Part shown: positions 35,033 to 42,309 of the stretch, piece by piece
Numbering within the stretch: the stretch's first letter is position 1
How the letters are laid out: the number at the start of each line of letters is the position of its first letter
The notes under the pieces: generated by a model
What the model was told of the DNA's origin: nothing
The model's input: the letters and a program-made list of their open reading frames with translations, nothing else
Database searches by the model: none
Origin: DB1 sp049323655
GTDB lineage: Bacteria > Desulfobacterota > Desulfobulbia > Desulfobulbales > SURF-16
DNA length: 64,000 nucleotides
Direction: 5' to 3'
NCBI GenBank assembly: GCA_049323655.1
Contig: JBMONO010000019.1
Span: forward strand, 27,066 to 91,065
Position numbers and translations under genes: made by a program

Positions 35033-36075
35033 CTGGTGTTTTTCTTTCTGACCGCATTGATCAGACGTGAGGTCCAGCGCCGATTCAGCTCCTCGGTCAA
35101 CCGGGCGATCTGTTCATTTTTCGTCCTGATCGCCTCATCCCGGACGCGGATCATCTCGTTCTTGCGGCTGATCACCTCATCACGTTCGCGAATCATGCCG
35201 TTCTTGCCGTCAATGGTCTCCTGCATGGCGGCGATGACGCTGTTTTTTTCGGCAATAACCCCGTCACGATCAGTGATCATGCGTTTTTTTTCATCAATGA
35301 CCTGCTGGAGAAATTTCTTCCGGCCATGATATTCTTTGCTTAACTCGCCATGCTGCAGGACCATATCGGCCATGAATCGGGCAGCAAGCGGCAGCGAAGC
35401 AGGACCTGCCGGGCACGCCTTGACAATGAACTGATAGGTGTCCACTTCCGGCCCCTGGTCGATCAGTGCTTGCAGCTCATCCGGCAGAGCGAATTCCCGC
35501 CGGGCAAATTCGGAATCGGCGATGCCCTTGACTGTTCGATCCAGAACAACTGGAAGCAAACCGGCCCCGGCCAGCAGGGTAAAGATCTCCGGCAGGGCGA
35601 AAAACTGGACATGGGTGTCATCGAGGATGCCGTGGCTGGTCCGCTCGAGCCGTCCATCGGCCAGACCGAGCAGCACCCCTTTGTACCCGAAATTAGGGAT
35701 GGAAACAACCACAAAACCCTCTTCGCCAAGCCAGGGGACGACTTTGGCCAGCACTGCCCGCGGGTCGCGGAGATGCTCCAGGACATCGGCAAAGATGATG
35801 ATGTCAAAGGAATTGTCGGCAAACAGCGACCCTGGCAGCTCCTCGACATCACCGACCACCACCCTGTCACAGACGGCCGCCGCCTTTGCCGCCGCCTCGG
35901 CGTCCAGTTCGATCCCGGTGACGCGGCAGGAGAACTCGTCCCGCAAAAGAGAGGCCAGATAGCCGCTGGAGCAGCCGACATCAAGCACGCGGGCTCCGGG
36001 CCGGACCAGGGCGAGAATCCGGTTGGCCGCGTAGTTGGGGTTGCTGCGGTCGATAATGTAGTCGTATTTGATCAT
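35029..36075 (-). CDS. SAM-dependent methyltransferase with ten-heptad C-terminal coiled coil; candidate chain terminator
   Basis: A 348-residue protein. Residues about 15-220 are a class I methyltransferase (VLDVGCSSGYLASLL, 30-44; FADVLEHLRDP, 95-105; then SIPNFGYKG). Residues 260-330 are a rigid seven-residue repeat: isoleucine recurs at 260, 267, 274, 281, 288, 295, 302, 309, 316 and 323, with K/R then N/D three and four residues later. In E. coli O9a the chain terminator WbdD combines a methyltransferase with a long coiled coil that acts as a ruler. This gene lies three genes from wzm and wzt, whose ATPase has a cap-binding domain, so a WbdD-like role is a reasonable inference; no kinase domain is present. 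The ATG at 36075 is preferred to the longer reading. Confidence 0.88.
   Translation of the reverse strand: MIKYDYIIDRSNPNYAANRILALVRPGARVLDVGCSSGYLASLLRDEFSCRVTGIELDAEAAAKAAAVCDRVVVGDVEELPGSLFADNSFDIIIFADVLEHLRDPRAVLAKVVPWLGEEGFVVVSIPNFGYKGVLLGLADGRLERTSHGILDDTHVQFFALPEIFTLLAGAGLLPVVLDRTVKGIADSEFARREFALPDELQALIDQGPEVDTYQFIVKACPAGPASLPLAARFMADMVLQHGELSKEYHGRKKFLQQVIDEKKRMITDRDGVIAEKNSVIAAMQETIDGKNGMIRERDEVISRKNEMIRVRDEAIRTKNEQIARLTEELNRRWTSRLINAVRKKNTR
35086..35298. repeat. Degenerate 21-bp tandem repeat coding the heptads
   Basis: About ten consecutive 21-bp units within the methyltransferase gene, for example GATCATCTCGTTCTTGCGGC and GATCACCTCATCACGTTCGC on the plus strand. Adjacent units alternate between RDE- and KNE-type heptads, so a 42-bp period is also visible. 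Repeat number could change by slippage and so alter the length of the coiled coil. Confidence 0.85.
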
Positions 36076-36136
36076 GACGTTTTTCTCTTTTCCCAGGATC
36101 GGGCAATTCCATTGACCGAGGCACCGCCTTTTGTTA

Positions 36137-36149
36137 GAGTGCAGCACTC
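36137..36149. promoter_or_regulatory. Short perfect palindrome in a divergent gap
   Basis: GAGTGCAGCACTC is a perfect palindrome of 6+1+6 bp in the 137-bp divergent gap 36076-36212. A second inverted repeat, GCAACC/GGTTGC, lies at 36163-36180. They could be operator sites or hairpins; no clear -10/-35 pair was found in either direction. Confidence 0.3.
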
Positions 36150-36212
36150 CGGAAAACTACTTGCAACCCGTGATGGTTGCGCAACAACTGAAAATAAACG
36201 ACAGACAGCACC

Positions 36213-36815
36213 GTGCAGGAACATCTTCTGAAAAACTTCCTCATGCACTTCTCGCCCACCACCTGGCAAGAAATCATCGCCTTTCTTTTCGCCTGCTCAG
36301 AGAGGATGGTGACGGCCGATACCGCCATCATTTTCCCCTCCCTGCCCGGCCACGAACCGAGAGCGTCGGCGGATTCCCTGTCCCAGGCACGTCTCCGAAC
36401 CCTGCCGGTCGGCGGCCTGTGGGAGCAGGTGCCGGGGCTCGACGTGCCGGTTGAGCGCATCGTCCTGCCGCTGACCCTGATGGAGGGCTGGGATCTCGAC
36501 GCCGCCTGGGCCTGGCTTGTCGTCAATTGCCGACCCGGCGGCGAGGTGCGTGCCGTCATGGCCAACCTTTCCTATCTCCCCCTGCTGCACGCCCTGATCA
36601 GGGGAAGCTTTCTGCCGGCCGCCGCTACCATCCGCGGCCCGGTTATGGATCACCACCAATGGTGCGACACCTTTGCCGCCAAGGGCTGTGACCCAGTCGT
36701 CATCGACTGGCTGCCAATCGCCTGTTTTCTGCCGGAACAGGAAAAAATGATGAACAGCGAGCTGCTTCTCAGCCCCGGTTATGTCGTGAAAATGACATTG
36801 CCGGTCGCGGCATGA
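36213..36815 (+). CDS. Hypothetical protein, possibly a degenerate methyltransferase
   Basis: A 200-residue reading frame on the strand opposite to all its neighbours. The start is a GTG (36213) or an ATG (36243), neither with a clear ribosome binding site. The part from about residue 95 (AWAWLVVNCRPGGEVRAVMA, then LIRGSFLPAA, DHHQWCDTFAAKGCDP) has the spacing of the C-terminal half of sugar-cluster methyltransferases (LxPGG, PN.., LL.G.F, D..H...FT), but no SAM-binding glycine motif precedes it. It may be a decayed gene or a catalytically dead relative. Overlapping minus-strand frames look less protein-like. Confidence 0.5.
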   Translation: MQEHLLKNFLMHFSPTTWQEIIAFLFACSERMVTADTAIIFPSLPGHEPRASADSLSQARLRTLPVGGLWEQVPGLDVPVERIVLPLTLMEGWDLDAAWAWLVVNCRPGGEVRAVMANLSYLPLLHALIRGSFLPAAATIRGPVMDHHQWCDTFAAKGCDPVVIDWLPIACFLPEQEKMMNSELLLSPGYVVKMTLPVAA

Positions 36816-36907
36816 GCATTTCTCCCGGAGCGGGGATACAAAAACCACGCCCCATCAGAACCCCGAGCCCTCGCAATTCCGCTCAAACCACCCACGCCGC
36901 CCGTAGG

Positions 36908-36934
36908 GTGGGCAACGGCCCCACCGTTGCCCAC
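36908..36934. repeat. REP-like hairpin
   Basis: GTGGGCAACGG (36908-36918) and CCGTTGCCCAC (36924-36934) form a perfect 11-bp stem with a 5-nt loop. The surrounding word gtagggtgggcaacgg...ccgttgcccacgc is a familiar type of scattered palindrome in proteobacterial genomes. Only one copy was seen here, in the 131-bp gap between the convergent hypothetical gene and the methyltransferase gene. It has no T-tract, so a standard terminator role is less likely. Confidence 0.65.
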
Positions 36935-36946
36935 GCGGACAGCACA

Positions 36947-37549
36947 TCACCAGGCCATCATCAACCGCCGGAGCAGCATCTGTTTCACCCTGGCCCGCCA
37001 GGTCGCCGCCAGAGAACAGACCGGTTTGCGGCCGATGAACACCGTATCCTTCCACATCTTGCTGCCGTCGGTAAATGGCGAAAAATCACTGGTGGTACCA
37101 ATTTCAACAACGTCAAGACCGGCAAAACGGGCGAGAGAACGGAAGCCGTCTCCATAAAAACGCCAGCAATCCACCGGGAAACGGTGTTCCGGCCCGCTCG
37201 ACGGGGCAATGATGCAGCACAGCCCGCCGCTTTTGAGAACCCGGTGCACCTCCAGCATGGTCAGCCAGAAGTATTCGATATGTTCAAAGGCCTGCCCTGA
37301 GATAACGACATCAGCGCTCGCAGCGGCGATCTCCCGCCAGTGGTACGGATCCCGGATCACCAGATCGACATTCTTGCCCGCCTCCAGATCGACTCCCCGG
37401 TAAGACCAGCGCGGCTCCTCGAAGAGCGGCCGGTACGAACCGTTGACATCGCAGCTGCCGATATCAAAGATGACAAGCGCGTCATCCCGCCGCGCTTCGA
37501 GAAACCTTTCCCGGAAGGATCGCATGTTGGCCAGTGAACTCTGATGCAT
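36947..37549 (-). CDS. Class I SAM-dependent methyltransferase
   Basis: A 200-residue methyltransferase. The SAM site is IFDIGSCDVNGSYR (about 27-40), where a standard DxGxGxG is replaced by DIGSCDVNG, followed by the acidic YRGVDLEAG and the post-site SGQAFEHIEYFW and LKSGGLCCIIAPSSG. GAGGAG lies 10 bp before the ATG. Likely methylates a sugar or glycan intermediate; the target is unknown. Confidence 0.82.
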   Translation of the reverse strand: MHQSSLANMRSFRERFLEARRDDALVIFDIGSCDVNGSYRPLFEEPRWSYRGVDLEAGKNVDLVIRDPYHWREIAAASADVVISGQAFEHIEYFWLTMLEVHRVLKSGGLCCIIAPSSGPEHRFPVDCWRFYGDGFRSLARFAGLDVVEIGTTSDFSPFTDGSKMWKDTVFIGRKPVCSLAATWRARVKQMLLRRLMMAW

Positions 37550-37592
37550 GATTGGTGGATTCTCCTCTCGTGTTAGATGCGGCCGGTCTTCA

Positions 37593-38741
37593 TCAGCACG
37601 ATGGCTTGCGCGTTGCCACGTCGCGGAAAATCGCCTCGGTCGCCCGCACCATCACCGCCTGACTGAAATTGTTTTCGATACGGCACCGCCCTGCCTTGCC
37701 GATAACCGTCCGCTCCTCTTCCGAACAATCCAGCACGCGGGCACAGGCCCGGGCCAGCGCCTCCGGATCGGCCGGCGGCACAACAAGATCCTGGTTATCA
37801 ACGATAATAGCCGAATCGCCGACATCAGTCACCACACACGGCACCGCGCAGGCGAGAGATTCGGCCACCACGTTGGGAAACCCTTCGCCAAAGGCCGATG
37901 AGGAGACGGTCAGGGAACAGGCGCTGTAGACCGCCGGCAGGTCGTTCCGCGGGCCGAGCCAGATCAGCTGCTCGGCAAGGCCCAGATCACGCCCCAGCTC
38001 CGCCATTGCCCGCTGATTCTCCGTCGTCCCGCCGCCGGCAACGAGAAAGCGCAGTCCTTTTCTTTTTTTGGCAAGGATCGCGGCGGCGGCAAGAAAGGTC
38101 GAATAATCCTTCATCGGATCAAGCCGTCCCACCCGGCCGATGACCGACACCGACGTGTCAAGCCCCAGTTGTGTGCGGAGCGCCCTGCCCTTTTCCGGCG
38201 ACGGTCGGAAAAGATCCGTATCAATGCCGTTGGGGATGACAACCATCCGGTTTCCGCAATAGCCCCGTTTCTGATGATAGGATTGGCCCGCCCGGGAATT
38301 TACAATAATTTTCGCAGGATAGTTGGAAAATTTTGCGCTCAGCCTATACACCAGTGCCGAGGTGCGGGAATAGCGACTGAAATCCATATTGCTCGCCCGC
38401 AGCCCCCATATCACCCGGGCGTGGCCCAGCACCCTCCCATGCAGGAGGGCCAGCAGGCAGGCATCGCCCAATACCCCATAGACAATATCCGGTCGCATCT
38501 TTCTGATCAGTTTGCCGAGGCGGATCACCATGCCGGCGAGATCGAACCTGCCACGAAGATGAATCGTGCACAGATCAACTCCGCTGATGGTGCGCACCCT
38601 CTCCTCCCACTTCCCGCCGGGATAATAGGTCACCACCACCGGCTGGAACCGTTCCTTGTCAAGGCCGTGCAGCAAAGTAACAAGCTGACGTTCCGCCCCA
38701 CCCTGGTGCAGCGACTGAATCAAAAAAAGAACCCGGATCAT
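37593..38741 (-). CDS. Glycosyltransferase family 4
   Basis: A 382-residue GT-B enzyme. N-terminal IQSLHQGGAERQL is the GT4 G-G-AE acceptor-side motif; the C-terminal domain has VIPNGID, GRVGRLDPMKDYSTFL, VSSSAFGEGFPNVVAESLAC (the EX7E region) and PADPEALARA. It transfers a sugar from a nucleotide donor with retention. It starts within the stop of the next GT4 gene upstream (ATGA). Confidence 0.88.
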   Translation of the reverse strand: MIRVLFLIQSLHQGGAERQLVTLLHGLDKERFQPVVVTYYPGGKWEERVRTISGVDLCTIHLRGRFDLAGMVIRLGKLIRKMRPDIVYGVLGDACLLALLHGRVLGHARVIWGLRASNMDFSRYSRTSALVYRLSAKFSNYPAKIIVNSRAGQSYHQKRGYCGNRMVVIPNGIDTDLFRPSPEKGRALRTQLGLDTSVSVIGRVGRLDPMKDYSTFLAAAAILAKKRKGLRFLVAGGGTTENQRAMAELGRDLGLAEQLIWLGPRNDLPAVYSACSLTVSSSAFGEGFPNVVAESLACAVPCVVTDVGDSAIIVDNQDLVVPPADPEALARACARVLDCSEEERTVIGKAGRCRIENNFSQAVMVRATEAIFRDVATRKPSC

Positions 38742-39877
38742 ACGGGAAGTGACAGCTGAAAATGTTTGCGGAGAATAGCCATCAGCGCTGCATGATATTT
38801 TTCCGGGTCATGATGTTTACGCACCATCAGCAGACTCTTTTCCCGCAGGGATGCCAGTTTTTGCGGCGAGGAGATCGCCTTTTCGATTTTCATCGCCAGG
38901 TCCTCCGCATTGCCGTCCGCAAAGACATAACCGTTCACATCCTCCCTGAGGTAACATCGGGTGCCGTTGGCGCTGCTGCAGATCACCGCCAGACCGTGCC
39001 CCATCGCCTCAACCAGGGAAACTGCGGCCGGCTCCCTGGTGCTCGGCAGCACAAAAAGCTGATTTTTCTCATATTCCTGCTGCATCTCGCTAAAGGACAG
39101 ATTGACTCGAATCGTCACGCGATCCTCCAACCTTCTTTTCCTGATATATTGTGTGATCAAATCGAGCTGCCTGGCATGTTCCGGTATTGAACTCTCCCCT
39201 ACCAGGGACAGATGCAGAGGATAACGTGACCACATTCCTTCCAGGGCGGCAAGCAGAAGAAGATGATTTTTCCGCGGCTCGAACTTTCCCACGCAGAGAA
39301 TGCCGATCCGGTTCCCTGGTTGCGGAGGCCGCTCGATCGATTTCTTCCCATCATAGATAAAAGGAAGATAGTACAGACCTGAACGGTTCGGACTCAAGGT
39401 CGTTTTTTCGCCCAGCACCGGGGTTATCCAGGCATAGCCGCAGATATCGAGGAGGATGGCGCGCAGTAGACGCATTTTCACGGGAATGTGGGGACGAAAC
39501 TTCGCATCCTGGGTATAGATGACGATATTGTGCCGCAACAACATGGCGAGGAGCAGAAAAAAAAATGACGGCAGAAAATCGGGGTTGCGGACAATGACGA
39601 CATCCGGCCGGTAACGTTTCAGGAAGCGATGGCCGGCAACCAGATCCGGCACCATGGAGCGGCTATAAAAAAACGAATCCCGGTTGCGAAAGGCCAACCT
39701 GTTCAGCAGGCGGGAAAGAGAGGATGGAGCAAGGAGCTCTGGAGTCAACACACTGTACTCCTCACTCTGGCCCCTGACCGAAACCAGAAACATGACCTGA
39801 TGCCCCCTCTCCTGCAATGCCTTGACGATAAAATGCTGATTGGTATGAAAGCGCGGGGCGACAAAAAGAAACCTCAT
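38738..39877 (-). CDS. Glycosyltransferase family 4
   Basis: A 379-residue GT-B enzyme. MRFLFVAPRFHTNQHFIVKA at the N terminus, CVGKFEPRKNHLLLL at the donor domain and LPSTREPAAVSLVEAMGHGL as the EX7E region. The ATG at 39877 overlaps the methyltransferase stop by 4 bp; the longer reading to 40018 runs through that gene in another frame and is discarded. Donor sugar unknown. Confidence 0.86.
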   Translation of the reverse strand: MRFLFVAPRFHTNQHFIVKALQERGHQVMFLVSVRGQSEEYSVLTPELLAPSSLSRLLNRLAFRNRDSFFYSRSMVPDLVAGHRFLKRYRPDVVIVRNPDFLPSFFFLLLAMLLRHNIVIYTQDAKFRPHIPVKMRLLRAILLDICGYAWITPVLGEKTTLSPNRSGLYYLPFIYDGKKSIERPPQPGNRIGILCVGKFEPRKNHLLLLAALEGMWSRYPLHLSLVGESSIPEHARQLDLITQYIRKRRLEDRVTIRVNLSFSEMQQEYEKNQLFVLPSTREPAAVSLVEAMGHGLAVICSSANGTRCYLREDVNGYVFADGNAEDLAMKIEKAISSPQKLASLREKSLLMVRKHHDPEKYHAALMAILRKHFQLSLPV

Positions 39878-40569
39878 ACCGACATCTCCCTCACCGCAAC
39901 CGCATAAAGCTCTCCGAAGCTGACACGGTATTCCGTGACCCGCAGACCGGCGGCCGCCATCTCGGCAAAAAAATCCTCCTCGCGGTATTCGATACAATGG
40001 GTGGCATCGAGACGCCACTCGACCCCGCGTTCCTGCTTGTAGAGCGTGATCCAGTCCCTGGTCAGCAACGGCACCCGAATCAGCAGCACAGGAGATGTCC
40101 CCGCACCGTGGTGGATGGCAAGCAGCCGGCGCAGAAACTCGACCCGGCCGTCAATATGTTCCAGGACATTGGAGAGGACAATGGCATCAAAACCCCTTTC
40201 GAACCGGTAGGTGGTGGCATCGCCACACAGATAGGAAATGCCTTCCCCTGCAAATTTTTTTTGTGCCTTGGCGATATTGGCGGGATTGATGTCAATGGCC
40301 ACCACCGAACAACAGACCGCCTTGAGATCAACGGCAAGGGCGCCATTGCCGCAGCCGACATCGAGCACATGCCACGCCGGCATCAACCTCTCCGTGAACC
40401 AGTCATGATAGCGCATCAACCGGTGTTTGGGATGCACTCCATCCGGCTCCAGCACCGGGCTGAACCGCCCCGCCACCCGGTAGGAAAAATTATGCCCCCG
40501 CAGCGCCCACAAGGTGAGGAAACGGGCCACCGCCGGGAACTGACAAAATCGCAGCAGCAACTTTTTCAT
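39874..40569 (-). CDS. Class I SAM-dependent methyltransferase
   Basis: A 231-residue methyltransferase with HVLDVGCGNGALAVDL (about 67-82), AIDINPANIAKA, LSNVLEHIDGR and a C-terminal YRVSFGELYAVAVRE. The combination GCGNG plus LSNVLEH is common among glycan-locus methyltransferases. It ends in a 4-bp overlap with the GT4 downstream. Confidence 0.83.
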   Translation of the reverse strand: MKKLLLRFCQFPAVARFLTLWALRGHNFSYRVAGRFSPVLEPDGVHPKHRLMRYHDWFTERLMPAWHVLDVGCGNGALAVDLKAVCCSVVAIDINPANIAKAQKKFAGEGISYLCGDATTYRFERGFDAIVLSNVLEHIDGRVEFLRRLLAIHHGAGTSPVLLIRVPLLTRDWITLYKQERGVEWRLDATHCIEYREEDFFAEMAAAGLRVTEYRVSFGELYAVAVREMSV

Positions 40570-40603
40570 GGAGACATCTCGGCAGAGAGCGATCGGCAAC
40601 TAT

Positions 40604-41407
40604 TCAACATTTTTTTCGAAAAACAAACAAGGCACTGTGCCCGAACCGGGGAGACAAAAGAAGATCGAGCAATTTATTGGCAATCCTGACCGGCAACAAC
40701 GTGCTGTCATACATTTTTTGCAACAAACCGCCCCAGTTCCCACCGATTTCGTCTTTCAGACCTTTCAGTCCGGCGGTCGTTTTTACTTCCACCAAGGAAA
40801 ACCCGAGGCTGGCGAAAGCGTCAGCTACCTGGCCGGGCTCCAGGGCAAACTGATAAAAATTATCCTGATCCGGACAAAATTGCGGGGGAAAGGCCGGGTA
40901 GCTACCACGGCGGGCCTTCAGCTGTCGCAGCGAAAACATTTGCGGAAAAGAGAGAAAAAGGAGACCGCCCGGTTTTATCACCCGCTCCATTTCAGCCGCG
41001 ACCTCATCATATCCATCAAAAAAATGTTCGATGACCCCGATCGACCAGTACCCATCGAAACTTTTGTCGGCAAACGGCAGTCGTCGTACATCACCGAGCA
41101 CGATTTGCAATTCCGGGAAAAGCGCTGCCGCCCGGGCAACGGTCTGGGCCGCATAATCGAGTCCATATGCGGCAAAACCAGCCTGCTGCAAAGAATAGAC
41201 ATTACGGCCGGTTCCGCAGCCGCCCTCCAGCACCTTTGCCCCAGTGGGCAGATAGCGGGCCGTCATCGTGTTGACAAGACGGTTGGCCCGGGTAATGTCG
41301 GCCGCGCCGCTCACCCCCTGCCAGTGTTGATCCCACATCTGCGGGGATGAACATTGGCGGCAGTAGACCAGAACCTTTCGTTTTTCATCGTAATAACGAA
41401 TTGTCAT
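40604..41407 (-). CDS. Class I SAM-dependent methyltransferase
   Basis: A 267-residue methyltransferase. The N terminus includes CRQCSSPQMWDQHW (CxxC). The SAM site is VLEGGCGTGRNVYSLQQAG, with YGLDYAAQTV, GDVRRLPFADKSFDGYWSIG and VIEHFFDGYDEVAAEMERVI. Starts in a 4-bp overlap with the methyltransferase gene upstream. Confidence 0.84.
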   Translation of the reverse strand: MTIRYYDEKRKVLVYCRQCSSPQMWDQHWQGVSGAADITRANRLVNTMTARYLPTGAKVLEGGCGTGRNVYSLQQAGFAAYGLDYAAQTVARAAALFPELQIVLGDVRRLPFADKSFDGYWSIGVIEHFFDGYDEVAAEMERVIKPGGLLFLSFPQMFSLRQLKARRGSYPAFPPQFCPDQDNFYQFALEPGQVADAFASLGFSLVEVKTTAGLKGLKDEIGGNWGGLLQKMYDSTLLPVRIANKLLDLLLSPRFGHSALFVFRKKC

Positions 41408-42309
41408 TGAATAATTAACGCATAAAATGACGGCGAGGATGTTGCCTTGGTGGAGACAAAAACGGCTTCATGCAGAAGCCGTGGATACAACCTGTTGTCC
41501 CGTCCATCTTTCTTCTTCATCAACAAAGGTTTGGTGATATAGTTCCAATGGAGATCGTTACATCGTTTCCCGCCCAACATATAAAGAGTGAATACATGAT
41601 GATTCCCAAACAATCTCGTTACTTTTGAAATGGTTCGTGGCGTATACTGCCTTATGCCATGCAACATGTATAACTTCAGGCATGCCGACGAGGGGACCAG
41701 GTGAATTTGCATAACCGAAAAACCGCTGGATCGGCAATAATCCGCAAGTTGCCTGAATACAGTCATGTCCTCTTCAATATGTTCGAAAGCTGACTGGGAG
41801 ATAATCAGGTTTGGTCGTCGCGACAGGGGCAGTTCCAGCCCCCTGCCGTCATAAACGGAAAAATCCACCACGCCATTTCCCCATTGGTGCCGGGACCATT
41901 CAGCGAATGGATGGATATCAATTCCATGGTAGGAAACAATCCTTCCGCCGGAAAACGCCATCAACTTAGGGTAATATCTTCCAGACCCACATCCGATATC
42001 CAACACACGAATTTCGCCACCCAGCATATCCTGAATGCTTTGCCAATCTCGCTGAGCCCAAAAAAGATCAGAAAGATACCGGGAAGGACTACTGAGAGGA
42101 TTCATGTGTTTATGGTTTGTGTACCCGGTCTCAGGAAGAAAGGATTGTACCACAATTCTCTGATCAACATTTCGCATCGGGAACAGGTTGTTGATCGCGT
42201 TGACCACGAAATAGAGACCTTTCTGCGCAGGAGAAAGCTGGGAATCGGCGTTTATATGGTGACATGAAGTTGTTTTTTGCAAGATGGGGTCTCTCTCAGC
42301 AAGGACCAT
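41404..42309 (-). CDS. SAM-dependent methyltransferase
   Basis: A 301-residue protein with RVLDIGCGSGRYYPKLMAF (about 101-119), YHGIDIHPFAEW and SQSAFEHIEEDMTVFRQLAD. The N-terminal 85 residues and the C-terminal 75 residues are outside the core fold and unassigned. Start overlaps the carbamoyltransferase stop by one base (TAATG) with AAAGGA ahead of it. Third methyltransferase in a row, which suggests several methylated positions in the glycan. Confidence 0.8.
   Translation of the reverse strand: MVLAERDPILQKTTSCHHINADSQLSPAQKGLYFVVNAINNLFPMRNVDQRIVVQSFLPETGYTNHKHMNPLSSPSRYLSDLFWAQRDWQSIQDMLGGEIRVLDIGCGSGRYYPKLMAFSGGRIVSYHGIDIHPFAEWSRHQWGNGVVDFSVYDGRGLELPLSRRPNLIISQSAFEHIEEDMTVFRQLADYCRSSGFSVMQIHLVPSSACLKLYMLHGIRQYTPRTISKVTRLFGNHHVFTLYMLGGKRCNDLHWNYITKPLLMKKKDGRDNRLYPRLLHEAVFVSTKATSSPSFYALIIQ

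Noticed and set aside
36134..36848. Minus-strand frames of 143 and 183 codons opposite the hypothetical gene at 36.2 kb
   Set aside because: Their composition is less protein-like than the plus-strand frame and no motif was seen; neither has a good start site.
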